Part shown: positions 1 through 9,462 of the stretch, piece by piece
Position numbering within the stretch: position 1 is the first letter of the stretch
How the letters are laid out: each line of letters begins with the position of its first letter
Source of the DNA: Pelagibacterium xiamenense
Lineage (GTDB): Bacteria; Pseudomonadota; Alphaproteobacteria; Rhizobiales; Devosiaceae
Length of the DNA stretch: 64,000 nucleotides
Direction of reading: 5' to 3'
Assembly (NCBI RefSeq): GCF_021166475.1
Contig: NZ_JAJOYS010000002.1
Coordinates: 868,001 to 932,000, forward strand
Made by a program: the position numbers and the translations under genes
The notes under the pieces: generated by a model
What the model was told of the DNA's origin: nothing
Database searches by the model: none
The model's input: only the letters and a program-made list of their open reading frames with translations

Positions 1-1645
1 CCGGCGCGGTGCAGATCTTTTCTGCCGCATCGAGTTCGACGATCTTGCCCTTATGCATCACCGCCACGCGGTCGCAGAAATAGCGGACCGTCGAGATGTC
101 GTGGGAGATGAAAATGTAGCTCAGGTCCAGCTGGCGCTGGATGTCGAGCAACAGATCGAGAATCTGGGAGCGGATCGATCCGTCGAGCGCCGAGGTCGCC
201 TCGTCCGCAACGATGATCTTGGGATCGAGCGCCAAAGCGCGCGCGATGCCGATACGCTGGCGCTGACCGCCGGAAAAAGCGTGCGGGTAACGCTCCATGG
301 CGAGCGGGTCGAGACCCACAAGTTCGAGAAAATGCGCGACCTTGTCCTCGATGGCCTTGCCGCTCATGCCTCCGGTGACGACGAGCGGATCGGCGATCAC
401 CTGTTTGACGGTCATGCGCGGGTTGAGCGACGCAAACGGGTCCTGAAAGACCAGCCGCACCTGACGGTGAAAATCACGCAGCTTGTCCTTGGACAGGGCC
501 CGTACGTCGATCTCCTCGCCCGGTCCGGGCCGATAGGTGATCTTGCCTTCGGTGGGCTCAGTGATCCGCAGGATCAGCCGGCCGAGAGTTGTCTTGCCCG
601 ACCCGCTTTCGCCCACAATGCCAAGGTTTTCGCCTGCGTGGAGATCGAAGCTCACACCATCGACCGCCTTGAGCGCGGAAGGCACCTTGCCGAACCAGCT
701 CGTACCGCCACCATAGACTTTCGTCATCTCACGCACCGAGAGGATCGGAGTGCTCCACTCCGCCGGGCCGCCCTGGGCCGCCTTGCGGCCTTCCTCGAGC
801 TTGACCGTCGCCGCGAGCAAACGTTTGGTATAGGGGTGCTGCGGCGCGTGAAAGATCGTGTCGACATCGCCCGTTTCGACAATCCGCCCGAAGCGCATCA
901 CCGCAACCTCGTCGGCCACCTCGGCAACCACGCCGAGATCGTGGGTAATCAGCAGCATCGCCATGCCACGCGAGGTCTGCAGGCGCTTGATGAGGTCGAG
1001 AATGTCAGCCTGCGTCGTCACGTCGAGCGCCGTGGTCGGCTCGTCGGCGATCAGGATGTCGGGATCGCACGCGAGCGCCATGGCGATCATGGCACGCTGG
1101 CGCATGCCGCCCGAGAACTCGAAGGTGTAGCGGTCAATCATCTCTTCGGGTTTGGGGATTTCGACCTGTCGCAGGAGTTCGATGGTTTCGGCCCGCGCTT
1201 CGGCCTTGCTCATATCCCGATGAAGCCGCAGGACCTCGATGATCTGCGAACCGATCGTGTGAACCGGCGAGAGCGAGCTCATCGGTTCTTGAAAGATCAG
1301 CCCGATCTTGCCGCCGCGCAGCTTCAGTATCTCCTTGCTGCCGTCAGGAAGCGCCGTGACGTCGAGCGGATTGCCATCGGTGTTAAGTGTCACCGTGCCG
1401 CCCGAAATCCGCCCGGGCTTGTCGACGATGCGCATGAGCGCGCGCGCCGTGACGCTCTTGCCCGATCCACTCTCGCCCACGAGGCAAAGCGTCTTGCCGC
1501 GTTCGAGAGTGAACGAGACGTCGCGCACGGCGTGCAGGATATGCGTGCGAAGCGGGAAATCGAGGCTGAGATTTTCGACAGAAAGCACCGGCCCGCCGGT
1601 ATGAGGCCGTTGCCCTGTTTCGCCGATTGCAGATATTTCAGCCAT
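1..1645 (-). CDS. Dipeptide/oligosaccharide-type ABC transporter, fused double ATP-binding protein (3' end beyond window)
   Basis: Supplies ATP hydrolysis on the cytoplasmic face for the two permeases encoded just upstream. Reading the minus strand from ATG 1645 gives two consecutive Opp/Dpp-type nucleotide-binding domains. The first has Walker A GESGSGKS, signature FSGGMRQR and Walker B ILIADEPT. The second has [16 protein letters not shown] and IIVADEAT. This DppD-DppF fusion layout is known from YejF-type proteins. About 548 codons lie in the window and the stop codon is outside it. The start is 2 bp from the stop of the upstream permease gene, so the two are translationally close. The family is certain, the substrate is not; the neighbouring glycoside hydrolase suggests an oligosaccharide rather than a peptide. 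Confidence 0.93.
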   Translation of the reverse strand, partial: MAEISAIGETGQRPHTGGPVLSVENLSLDFPLRTHILHAVRDVSFTLERGKTLCLVGESGSGKSVTARALMRIVDKPGRISGGTVTLNTDGNPLDVTALPDGSKEILKLRGGKIGLIFQEPMSSLSPVHTIGSQIIEVLRLHRDMSKAEARAETIELLRQVEIPKPEEMIDRYTFEFSGGMRQRAMIAMALACDPDILIADEPTTALDVTTQADILDLIKRLQTSRGMAMLLITHDLGVVAEVADEVAVMRFGRIVETGDVDTIFHAPQHPYTKRLLAATVKLEEGRKAAQGGPAEWSTPILSVREMTKVYGGGTSWFGKVPSALKAVDGVSFDLHAGENLGIVGESGSGKTTLGRLILRITEPTEGKITYRPGPGEEIDVRALSKDKLRDFHRQVRLVFQDPFASLNPRMTVKQVIADPLVVTGGMSGKAIEDKVAHFLELVGLDPLAMERYPHAFSGGQRQRIGIARALALDPKIIVADEATSALDGSIRSQILDLLLDIQRQLDLSYIFISHDISTVRYFCDRVAVMHKGKIVELDAAEKICTAP

Positions 1646-1647
1646 GG

Positions 1648-2826
1648 TCAGGACTCGTAGGGGTCGGCGGCATCGCGCAGACCGTCACCAAAGAAATTGA
1701 AGGAAAGCACCGCTACCACCACCGCGCCTGCGGGCCAGACAAGAAGCCACGGCGCGCTGGAAACGGTCCTGATGTTCTGGGCGTCCTGAAGCAGAACACC
1801 CCAGGAGACGACAGGCGGTTTGAGCCCGATGCCGAGGAATGAAAGCGCCGTTTCCGCGATGATCATGGTGGGAATCGCCAGCGTCACGACTGCCAGAATG
1901 TGGCTTGTGAGCGAGGGCAGGATATGCCGGAAGATCAGGCGCCGCTCCCGCGAGCCGTCGAGCCGCGCAGCCGTGACGAAATCCTCGGTCTTGAGCGCAA
2001 AGAAGCGCCCGCGCACCTCGCGCGCCAGCCCGGTCCACCCCAGAAGCGAGACGATCAGCGTGATGATGAAATAGACCTGCAGGGGCGACCAGGTGAGTGG
2101 AATGGCGGCGGCCAGACCCAGCCAGAGCGGAATTGTGGGCATGGCGCTCACGACCTCGATCAAACGTTGGATCGCGGTATCCACCCAGCCGCCGTAATAG
2201 CCCGAAAGACTGCCCAGAACGATGCCCAGAACCAGGCTCATACCCACACCGATCAGGCCGATCGACATCGAGACGCGGGTGCCGTAGATGAGCCGGCTCA
2301 AGAGGTCCCGCCCCAGCCTGTCCGTTCCCAGAAGATACATAGGCTGGGTCGGATCGAGCGCCCCCAGCAGGTGCATGTTCATGTCGAATAGCCCCCAGAA
2401 CTTGTAGGGGGCGCCTTCGACAAAGAACCCGATCGGTACGATCTGCTCGTCGTCGGGCACGAAGGTCCGGCGATACGATTCCGGATCGACCTCGACCGCG
2501 TATCCCTTGACGTGGGGCAGGAACCGGCTCTCGCCGTCCCCGCCATCCACGAAGAACCCGATCGGCTGGGGCGGCGCGTAGGTATATTGCGGCCGCGACG
2601 CCGAGGGATCGCCCGGCGCCAGGAATTCGGCGAAGGCTGCGACAAGGTACAAAACGATGATGATTGCAGCCGAGACCAGCGCGAGCTTGTTGCGGATGAA
2701 CTTGTGCCAGATCAGCTTCCACTGACCCGCCGCAGCCATTTCCTCGCGGCCGCCCTCCGGTTTGAGTGGCGTTACTGCGGGTCCGGTCTCATCCTGTATG
2801 TGAACTGTTCTATTCATGGCCATCAC
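1648..2826 (-). CDS. ABC transporter permease, OppC/DppC family with enlarged periplasmic insert
   Basis: Inner-membrane channel subunit of the operon. TM1 is at about residues 48-70, and the canonical GTDRLGRD motif of DppC-type permeases sits at 167-174, followed by the usual five-helix core with the EAA-type loop near EDFVTAARLDG. At 392 residues it is about 90 longer than a typical DppC. The excess is a periplasmic segment between TM1 and the core (about 71-165) containing a near-duplicate, PIGFFVDG at 88-95 and PIGFFVEG at 131-138. The gene may start at GTG 2826, overlapping the upstream stop, or at ATG 2823. Family assignment is firm; the role of the insert is unknown, though related sugar-type members may share it (from memory). 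Confidence 0.92.
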   Translation of the reverse strand: MMAMNRTVHIQDETGPAVTPLKPEGGREEMAAAGQWKLIWHKFIRNKLALVSAAIIIVLYLVAAFAEFLAPGDPSASRPQYTYAPPQPIGFFVDGGDGESRFLPHVKGYAVEVDPESYRRTFVPDDEQIVPIGFFVEGAPYKFWGLFDMNMHLLGALDPTQPMYLLGTDRLGRDLLSRLIYGTRVSMSIGLIGVGMSLVLGIVLGSLSGYYGGWVDTAIQRLIEVVSAMPTIPLWLGLAAAIPLTWSPLQVYFIITLIVSLLGWTGLAREVRGRFFALKTEDFVTAARLDGSRERRLIFRHILPSLTSHILAVVTLAIPTMIIAETALSFLGIGLKPPVVSWGVLLQDAQNIRTVSSAPWLLVWPAGAVVVAVLSFNFFGDGLRDAADPYES

Positions 2827-3809
2827 CGGAACCTGATACGCGGGTCGAGAAGCGCGAGGAGGATGTCGGAAATCAGCATGCCGACGAGCGTGAGGACGCC
2901 CATGAGCAAGATGAAGCTCCCCGCCAGATACATGTCCTGGGAGATCAGCGCGCGCAGCAGCAGAGGCCCGGCTGTCGGCAGATTCAGGACGATTGCGGTG
3001 ATCGTGATGCCCGATACCAGTTCGGGCAGTACCCAGCCGATCGCGGAGACGACCGGATTGAGCGCGATCCGGACCGGATATTTGAGAATGACCTTGTGCT
3101 CGGGCAGTCCCTTGGCGCGTGCGGTGACGACATAGGGCTTGTGCAGTTCGTCAGTAAGGTTGGCGCGCAGGATGCGGATGAGCTTCGCCGTACCGGCGGT
3201 GCCGATCACGATGACCGGAATCCACAAATGCGCCAGAAGATCGAGCAATTTGCCCCAGCTCATCGGAGCGCCGGTATATTCGGGCGAATAGAGCCCGCCC
3301 ACGCTTTGGCCCAGAAACCTGTAGGAGACATACATCAGTGTCAGCGCCAGAATGAAGTTGGGGATCGCAAGCCCGAGAAACCCGAAGAAGGTGAAAACGT
3401 GATCGCTGATCGAATGACGGCGGACGGCCGAATAGATGCCGATCGGAATCGAAACCGCCCAAACGAACAGGAGCGATGCGATGGAAAGAGAAAGCGTGGC
3501 GCCCATGCGGTCCCAGATCAGTTCCGAGACGGGCCGGTTCCACTCAAAGGAGTGACCGAAGTCGCCTCGCGTAACGATCCCCGTGATCCACTTCCAATAT
3601 TGAACGTAGATAGGATCGTCGAATCCGTAGATCCGGCGCAAAAGCGCGATCTGGGCAGGGTCGACGTTCTGCCCGCTCTGGGTCATCGACGCGATCATCG
3701 AGGTCAGGTAGTCGCCCGGCGGCAACTGGATGATCAAAAAAGCGATCAGCGACATGCCGAACAGGGTCGGGATCATGTAGAGCAGCCGCTTGATGATGTA
3801 TCGGATCAT
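2823..3809 (-). CDS. ABC transporter permease, OppB/DppB family
   Basis: Second inner-membrane channel subunit, 328 residues, the usual DppB length. It begins with the typical MIRYIIKRLLYMIPTLFG helix, followed by a periplasmic stretch (YGFDDPIYVQYWKWITGI) and five more hydrophobic segments. The cytoplasmic ATPase-contacting loop is seen as YVVTARAKGL. The gene ends inside the start of the OppC-type permease gene (overlap at 2823-2826), so the two subunits are coupled in translation. It follows the glycoside hydrolase gene after 81 bp with no clear terminator, so it is probably on the same transcript as the binding protein. Confidence 0.93.
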   Translation of the reverse strand: MIRYIIKRLLYMIPTLFGMSLIAFLIIQLPPGDYLTSMIASMTQSGQNVDPAQIALLRRIYGFDDPIYVQYWKWITGIVTRGDFGHSFEWNRPVSELIWDRMGATLSLSIASLLFVWAVSIPIGIYSAVRRHSISDHVFTFFGFLGLAIPNFILALTLMYVSYRFLGQSVGGLYSPEYTGAPMSWGKLLDLLAHLWIPVIVIGTAGTAKLIRILRANLTDELHKPYVVTARAKGLPEHKVILKYPVRIALNPVVSAIGWVLPELVSGITITAIVLNLPTAGPLLLRALISQDMYLAGSFILLMGVLTLVGMLISDILLALLDPRIRFR

Positions 3810-3890
3810 GGTCCGCCCTCCTCCGGCAGAGTCAGTCCGTATTGGTGGGCCGGTCCCGGCCGCGCCGGTCCCGATTTGACAAAGCCGGTG

Positions 3891-5999
3891 CTAGGCCCAG
3901 GTCAGATGAACGACCTCGAGCAGTTCGACCGAGGGCACGCGAACGCGCAGCACCGCGCCGACCCGTTCTGCATCGGCCTTCTCCCCAGAGACCAGCAAAC
4001 GGGCGTTTACCCCGGCAATCCCATCGGGCAACCGCACGTTGACCGTTTGTGGCGCCGAGGGTTCGACGGACCGGATCGGCCCCTTCATCATCATTGGATT
4101 GGTGAGATTGAACAACACGACCGCCATACCGTTATCGCCGGTCCGGGCCGCCACGTCCATGACCCCAGGGCCCTCGACGCTGATCGCAGGCTCATCCCTT
4201 AACGTCCAGCGCACGAGATTGTCGATCAGGCGCCCGTGATCGGCTGCCAGCACCTGCCAGAACGTGGCGCCCAGGTTCCAGGGCACGTAGGCCGTGCGGC
4301 CGCCGGCGGCGTTTTCCGAAAGAATGACGGCCGGGGCGTGCGCGGCCTCGCGAGGATAGACTTCCTCCATGGGCAGATCGGGAAAATCAGGCACGAACAG
4401 GAAGGGCGTCTCTGCCTGTCCGGTCGCGGCGACATCGAGAAGCCGCGTGCCGCCGATGATGCGGCGGGCGCCCTCGTAGCCCGCGTTGACGGGATGGGCG
4501 TCGGTGAGCTCGACATAGGTGTTCTTGACCGGACCGCGCGCGTGTGCGCGTAGGGTAACGCCGAGCGCGTCCGCCAGACCGATTTCCGTGCGGCGCTTGC
4601 CGTCGGGGGTGCGGGTCGCGGTTTCCGAGGCCGCGATCAGACTACCGCCAGCAGCGACGTAGTCCGAAAGGACAGCGCATTGCGCGTCGGACAGGCAGAC
4701 CGCGTTGGGCAGAACGACGACCTTGAACCTATTGAGCTTTTCAACCGTCATCGCCTCGTCCGAGATCATCTCGAACGGCAGGCCCGCCTCGACAAGCGCA
4801 TGGTAAAAGCCAAGATCGTCGGCCTCGATGACGCGGCGCTCCTCGGGGGAGAACTGCTTGAGGGTCGTGCTCGGCTCGATCAGCGCGATTTCGGCGGTCG
4901 CCGTCATTGGGGCGAGCACCGGCTCGAGATCGGCATGGACGGCGAAGGCGTCGGCCACCGGTGCAATCCAGCGCTCGTCGGGCACAACGCCGTTGAATTT
5001 GGTGAACCAGGGCAACATGCCGTGTGCGGCGCCGTTCATCATCCAGGACTGGATTTCGGGCCCAGTGGTTACCGAATCCTTCCAGCGGTGCTCCTCTTCG
5101 GGACCGACCGAGGTAATCAAGATGGTGGGCCGCTCGGGGAACGTGGCGCGCATGCGCTTGGCGTTGCGCCCCGACATCCAAACGGGCTCTAGTCCGCGCC
5201 GCCCCTGATGGTCAACGACGAGGAACGGGCAGTGCTTTTCGATCAGCGCAAGGTCGAATTCCATGAGCGACGCGCCGCCCATATTGGGAATGAAGCTGGC
5301 ATGGGGCTTGATCGCCTTGACCGCCTCGTCCCAGGAAATGACCATATTGGTCAACACCTTGCGCCGCCAGCCCTGCCAGGCCTGCCATGCAGGATCGTCC
5401 ACCTCGGTGGTCGTGGGAAGCTCATGGCCGGTTTCGGCGCCGAAACGGCTCCGGCAGCTATCGCAATAGCAGATGCCGTGTCCCTGCCAGCGATTGGCAA
5501 AGACCGCGTCGATGTCGTAATCGCGGGTGATTTCCTTGACGACGTCGAGCATGAAGACGTTGTTGTAATCGCCATAGGCGCAGGTCACCCAGACGTCGGG
5601 ATAGGCCCAGTGCCGGCGCGGATTGCCATCCTTGTCAACCGCGATCCATTCCGGGTGCGCATCGGCTGCGTCCTGATGGATGGCGTGCGGATCGACGCGG
5701 GCCATGACGTGCATGTCGAGAGCGCGGGCCCCCTCGACGAGCCGGCCGAACGGGTCGGTGTTCTCGATATACTTGCTCACATAGTGCAGCGGCACCTTGC
5801 TCGGGTAATAGGCGACGTACCCGCCTGCGCTCAAACAGACCGCGTTCGATTGCGTGCGCCGGAAAATGTCGATCCATTGCTCGGGATCGAACCGGATCGG
5901 GTCGTCTTCAGCGAGCGTCAATTGCGTCCAGCGCGTCGCGGACTTGTACCAGTCGCTCGTGCGCAATGTGGGTTTTGTGGTGGATTTCGTGTCGAGCAT
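3891..5999 (-). CDS. GHL6/GH42-like glycoside hydrolase with beta-galactosidase trimerisation-type domain
   Basis: A 702-residue protein without a signal peptide, so probably a cytoplasmic enzyme acting on imported oligosaccharides. Residues about 20-345 look like the TIM barrel of the 'hypothetical glycosyl hydrolase 6' group, with YVAYYPSKVP at 61-70, RVDPHAIHQD at 101-110 and a cysteine cluster CYCDSC at 177-182 resembling the metal site of GH42 enzymes. Residues about 370-520 form a flavodoxin-like domain similar to the GH42 trimerisation domain (FKVVVLPNAVCLS, YVAAGGSLIAA). A small beta domain ends the protein. Where GH42 enzymes carry an Asn-Glu pair, this has Asn-Arg (169-170), so the catalytic residues are not obvious. 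It lies between the binding-protein and permease genes, which ties it to transport. Substrate unknown. Confidence 0.8.
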   Translation of the reverse strand: MLDTKSTTKPTLRTSDWYKSATRWTQLTLAEDDPIRFDPEQWIDIFRRTQSNAVCLSAGGYVAYYPSKVPLHYVSKYIENTDPFGRLVEGARALDMHVMARVDPHAIHQDAADAHPEWIAVDKDGNPRRHWAYPDVWVTCAYGDYNNVFMLDVVKEITRDYDIDAVFANRWQGHGICYCDSCRSRFGAETGHELPTTTEVDDPAWQAWQGWRRKVLTNMVISWDEAVKAIKPHASFIPNMGGASLMEFDLALIEKHCPFLVVDHQGRRGLEPVWMSGRNAKRMRATFPERPTILITSVGPEEEHRWKDSVTTGPEIQSWMMNGAAHGMLPWFTKFNGVVPDERWIAPVADAFAVHADLEPVLAPMTATAEIALIEPSTTLKQFSPEERRVIEADDLGFYHALVEAGLPFEMISDEAMTVEKLNRFKVVVLPNAVCLSDAQCAVLSDYVAAGGSLIAASETATRTPDGKRRTEIGLADALGVTLRAHARGPVKNTYVELTDAHPVNAGYEGARRIIGGTRLLDVAATGQAETPFLFVPDFPDLPMEEVYPREAAHAPAVILSENAAGGRTAYVPWNLGATFWQVLAADHGRLIDNLVRWTLRDEPAISVEGPGVMDVAARTGDNGMAVVLFNLTNPMMMKGPIRSVEPSAPQTVNVRLPDGIAGVNARLLVSGEKADAERVGAVLRVRVPSVELLEVVHLTWA

Positions 6000-6030
6000 C
6001 GAACCGTCCGGTCAAGATGTGTTGGTGGGT

Positions 6031-6055
6031 GCGCCGGCCCCGCTGGGGCCGGCGC
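6031..6055 (-). other. GC-rich intercistronic hairpin after the family 5 binding-protein gene
   Basis: A perfect 11-bp inverted repeat (GCGCCGGCCCC, 3-base loop, GGGGCCGGCGC) lies 26 bp past the stop of the binding-protein gene and 32 bp before the hydrolase start. No T-run follows it in the direction of transcription, so it is more likely an RNA-stabilising or partial-attenuation structure than a full terminator. Such structures are known after binding-protein genes, for example in malEFG, where they raise the level of the first message. Confidence 0.6.
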
Positions 6056-6080
6056 GGACGCGCCACAGGGAGGAGCGCTG

Positions 6081-8009
6081 TCAGGCTTTGAAGAACTGCT
6101 CGGGCATCGAAGGGGCCGGTGTGGGCCAGCCGAATGAGTTGGGCATGGTGTCCATGGTGTTGACCATGGCGTTCTTCACCACCCCGTAGCCATCGGGCAG
6201 ATGGCACACCCCGAACACCAGGAACTGGTCGGCAGCGGTCTCCAGAATTTCGCGCATGATCGCGGTCTGCCGCTCCTGATCGCCGGTTTGCAGGAGCGTC
6301 TTGTAACGCTCCTGGAGCGCCTTGACGTCCTCGGGCGGCTCGATGGCATCGGGATTGTTCGGATCCGAGAAATAGAGTGCCCAGCCCGGCGCATAGAGCG
6401 AGTTCGACGTGTGCGGCACGAAATAACGGGCGTCGAGCATCGCCGCGATGCCGCTGTTGGCGCCGAATTGGTGCGCCGTGGCATCGAACTCGCGGCCGTT
6501 GCGGACGCGCGTTTCCCAGAGCGAACGGTCCATGGTGCGAATCTGCACGTCGAGGCCAACCCGTTGGAACATGGGCACAGCGAGCTGGAACATATCGATG
6601 AAGGTCGGACGCGCCTGATCGATCTCGAAAATGATCGTCAGTCGGTCGCCGTTCTCATCGAGACGATAGCCTTCACCGTCCTTCACGGGCAGCAACTCGT
6701 CCAAAAGAGCGGCGGCCCGGTCCGGATCGTATTCGATGTGCTGTTTCGCCAACCTCTCGACATAGAGCGGGTCGCTTTCGATGATCGAGGGTTGTGCCGG
6801 TGTGGACTGACCGACAAAGACCGAGTCGATCAGCGCCTGACGGTCAATTGCGATCGACATGGCCTCGCGGAAACTGCGGGTGTTGAACAGCTCGTTCTTG
6901 AACGGGTCGGTGTGGTTGAGATTGAGCTGGAAGACCATGGCATTGGCGGCGGTTTCTTTGAGCGTGTAGAACTCGTAATTGCCGCTTTCGCGCCCGTCGA
7001 ACAGCACCGGTCTGTTGGTCGGCGTGGCGATGTACTGGTCCATCATGTCGATCTCGCCCTGCAGCGTCTTGAGCAGCAGAACTTCCGGATCGGCAACCAT
7101 CTGATAGACGATCCGGTCGAAATAGGGCAGCTGGGTGCCTTCGGTATCGATCTTGAAATAGTAGGGATTGCGGACCGAAACGACCCGCTCTGTGCTCTCG
7201 CCTGGGGCGATGTCGAACATCCACGCGGTCAGCGTCGGTCGGTTACCGTTCTGGAAATAGGTATTGTCTTCGGCAAGTCCGGATTCATTCTGGAATAGCG
7301 CGATCCAGCTTTCCATGCCGCGTTCGCGGGCGAGTGCGTCGGCATCGGGGTTGTATTTGGCGTGGAACTGGCTGAGGTAATGCTTGGGCGCACGCACAGT
7401 CTGATCCTGGTTGGCCCAGGCGAGCTGCTGAACGAAGAAGCCGTTCGGCTCGGCAAAAGTCACCTTGAATGTCGTCTCGTCGACGACCTCAAGCTGGCCG
7501 ACCTCCCCGCCGGAATACCAGAAGGCCTGCGTGCCCATGGCGACGTTTTCGTCGAGGAAGATGTCCTCGTACCAGAACTGGATATCGGCGGTGGTAAACG
7601 GCTCGCCATCGGACCACTTCATACCCTTGCGCAGGTGGAAGGTGTATTCGGTCGCGTCGTCGTTGACCTCGTAGCTCTCGGCCACGTTCGGGGTCACGCC
7701 CGACCAGTCGGGGGTAAAACGCACGAGCGGCTCATAGGCCTGGTAGCGGAACATCATGGACAACGAGCCGCCGCCCACCAGCGCGTGGTTCCAGTCGCCG
7801 CCCTGCTGTCCGGGACGTTCGCGGGGCGTCACCACCAGCGGGTTTTCCGGCAGGCGCTCGTTGATGGGTGGCAGATCACCGGCCTCGACAGCCTCGCGCA
7901 GCGATTCACTCTCAACAGGCGTCGCGGACTGCCCCAGGGCAACGGGGGCCATCAGGCTTCCAGCCAGCGCCGTGCTGCCGAGCAGAAACATTCTACGATC
8001 AAGTTGCAT
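6081..8009 (-). CDS. ABC transporter substrate-binding protein, family 5 (DppA/OppA-like), Tat-type signal
   Basis: Periplasmic receptor delivering ligand to the two permeases. The N-terminus LDRRMFLLGSTALAGSL with a twin arginine and a following hydrophobic stretch ending GQS (about residue 28) suggests Tat export. The mature part shows family 5 features: YEVNDDATEYTFHLRKGMKWSDGEP, FREAMSIAIDRQALID and EYDPDRAAALLDELL. At 642 residues it is longer than typical dipeptide receptors (about 530) and closer to plant-oligosaccharide receptors of the same family. The start is set by a strong ribosome site (AGGAGG 5-6 bp before ATG). It is the first gene of the operon, divergent from a LacI regulator. 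The ligand is inferred to be an oligosaccharide. Confidence 0.92.
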   Translation of the reverse strand: MQLDRRMFLLGSTALAGSLMAPVALGQSATPVESESLREAVEAGDLPPINERLPENPLVVTPRERPGQQGGDWNHALVGGGSLSMMFRYQAYEPLVRFTPDWSGVTPNVAESYEVNDDATEYTFHLRKGMKWSDGEPFTTADIQFWYEDIFLDENVAMGTQAFWYSGGEVGQLEVVDETTFKVTFAEPNGFFVQQLAWANQDQTVRAPKHYLSQFHAKYNPDADALARERGMESWIALFQNESGLAEDNTYFQNGNRPTLTAWMFDIAPGESTERVVSVRNPYYFKIDTEGTQLPYFDRIVYQMVADPEVLLLKTLQGEIDMMDQYIATPTNRPVLFDGRESGNYEFYTLKETAANAMVFQLNLNHTDPFKNELFNTRSFREAMSIAIDRQALIDSVFVGQSTPAQPSIIESDPLYVERLAKQHIEYDPDRAAALLDELLPVKDGEGYRLDENGDRLTIIFEIDQARPTFIDMFQLAVPMFQRVGLDVQIRTMDRSLWETRVRNGREFDATAHQFGANSGIAAMLDARYFVPHTSNSLYAPGWALYFSDPNNPDAIEPPEDVKALQERYKTLLQTGDQERQTAIMREILETAADQFLVFGVCHLPDGYGVVKNAMVNTMDTMPNSFGWPTPAPSMPEQFFKA

Positions 8010-8082
8010 TTTTATCCTCCTCCGAGTGCGCTAGAAAACTCTCCAAATTTTCTGCGTTTGTTATTGCTATTTTCGGTATTTT

Positions 8083-8104
8083 GTTATGTAAAGCGTTATG
8101 TTTT
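8083..8104. promoter_or_regulatory. Candidate LacI-family operator in the divergent promoter region
   Basis: The AT-rich 217-bp gap between the binding-protein gene and the LacI-type gene contains TGTAAAGCGTTATG at 8087-8100, with the imperfect palindrome TAAaGCgTTA at 8089-8098. This resembles LacI-family operators, which have a central GC or CG and TGTAA-type arms. The position suits control of the transporter operon and autoregulation. No binding evidence is available from sequence alone. Confidence 0.35.
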
Positions 8105-8226
8105 GTTATCGAAGAACGACGGGTTGGATCGGGACCCAGGCGATCGTTCCCTGATGGATTCCCGCTCCCTGTTGCATGCAGTTAGGAGCGCAGTTAGTTG
8201 AAGGGTTCACATTTGGGACAAACCGA

Positions 8227-9243
8227 ATGCCAAAAATAACGCTACAAACGCTCGCCGAGGAAACAGGGCTTTCGAAATTCGCGGTGTCGCGCGCCCTGGC
8301 GGGCAAGAGCGGCGTCAGCGACGCGACACGGGCACGCGTGCTCGAGGCCGCCGACAGGCTCGGCTACAACCGCACCACCCGCAAGGACATCAAACCGATC
8401 GGCCTCGTCTTTGACGATACCGACGTCATCAACAGCGAATTGCACCTTCAGATACAGAGCGGAACGCAGCGCGAGGCAGACAGGCAGGGATATCCCGTGC
8501 GTGTCCAATGGACACACTTCGCCGAGGAACTTGCTGTCTTCGCGTCCCGCTGTTCGGGCCTGCTGCTGGTGGGCCCACACCGCAAGGAGAGCCTCGCGCG
8601 GGCCTACGCGACCGGCGTTCCGATCGTCAGGCTGGGTTGGGTGGACCCGCTCGAGCAGGTCGACAGGGTCGCAGGCACAGACCATGACGCCGGCGTCGCG
8701 GTGGCGGACTATCTTTACAATCTGGGACACCGCACAATCATCTACGTGCAGGGCATTCCCGGCTATCGCGGTCGCCTCGAGCGCCTGCACGGCCTGCGCG
8801 AAGGACTAGAGGACAAGCCGGACGCGTCAGTCATCAACCTCGATTGGGAGGAAGGTGACAGCTTCAAGAATGTGCTGCGCCGCCGTTTTCCCGAGGGCTT
8901 TGACGCCACAGCGTTCTTCTGTTCCCACGACGGATTGGCCGTGACCGTAGTGTCAGAGTTGCTTTCGTGGGGGTATCGGATACCCGAGGACATTTCGGTG
9001 ATCGGGTTTGGTGATCACGCCGCAGCCAAACAGATCTTGCCGCAGCTGACAACGGTACGCACCCCGGGTTACGAAATCGGCGTCGCCGCGGTGCGCCTGA
9101 TTCTCGACCGGCTGCAGCAAACCGACGGCGCGGTCTTTCCGATGCGTATACAGATCCCGTGCACACTGGTCGAACGTGATTCGGTGGCGCCCTGCCCCAC
9201 TGCAAAACGAAGCCGCACGGGGCGGCCACGGGCCCGCACTTAA
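8227..9243 (+). CDS. LacI family transcriptional regulator
   Basis: DNA-binding regulator of 338 residues. The N-terminal LacI helix-turn-helix and hinge are clear (LQTLAEETGLSKFAVSRALAG, then RVLEAADRLGYN), followed by a periplasmic-binding-like sugar sensor domain with typical phrases such as ADYLYNLGHRTIIYVQG and IPEDISVIGFGDH. I chose ATG 8227 because it places the HTH right at the N-terminus as in the family; an upstream ATG at 8176 would add 17 unrelated residues. It is divergent from the binding-protein/hydrolase/permease operon and very probably senses its sugar. The C-terminal tail (RSRTGRPRART) is basic and unusual. Confidence 0.92.
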   Translation: MPKITLQTLAEETGLSKFAVSRALAGKSGVSDATRARVLEAADRLGYNRTTRKDIKPIGLVFDDTDVINSELHLQIQSGTQREADRQGYPVRVQWTHFAEELAVFASRCSGLLLVGPHRKESLARAYATGVPIVRLGWVDPLEQVDRVAGTDHDAGVAVADYLYNLGHRTIIYVQGIPGYRGRLERLHGLREGLEDKPDASVINLDWEEGDSFKNVLRRRFPEGFDATAFFCSHDGLAVTVVSELLSWGYRIPEDISVIGFGDHAAAKQILPQLTTVRTPGYEIGVAAVRLILDRLQQTDGAVFPMRIQIPCTLVERDSVAPCPTAKRSRTGRPRART

Positions 9244-9462
9244 TCTCGGCATCCTAGCCGCAAGATCGAATTGGCTTCACGCCATCGAACTTCGGCTTGC
9301 GGGATACGGTGATAGTCCGAAGGATTTAGCATTCTCGAACGCGCAGCCTTTCGGGTTCTGGCCAACAAACGGAGAGAGTCGACATTCGGCGTCCATAAGC
9401 CGCTCTTGGCAGCGGCGAAGCCGAGGTTGCCATCTCTCCATCGAAGACCGTTGCAGAAGCGA

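Noticed and set aside
53-1660. 535-codon open frame on the plus strand
   Set aside because: It is antisense to the double ATPase gene, whose minus-strand reading has all ABC motifs. Its own sequence has no family features and is rich in Arg, His and Asp, as expected for a shadow in GC-rich DNA.
2766-4202. 478-codon open frame on the plus strand
   Set aside because: It runs across the opposite strand of a permease gene, a gap and the hydrolase gene, and has the low-complexity charged content of an antisense frame.
9244-9462. Possible small gene between the LacI and IclR genes
   Set aside because: The 219-bp gap between the converging gene ends has only short frames without family features.
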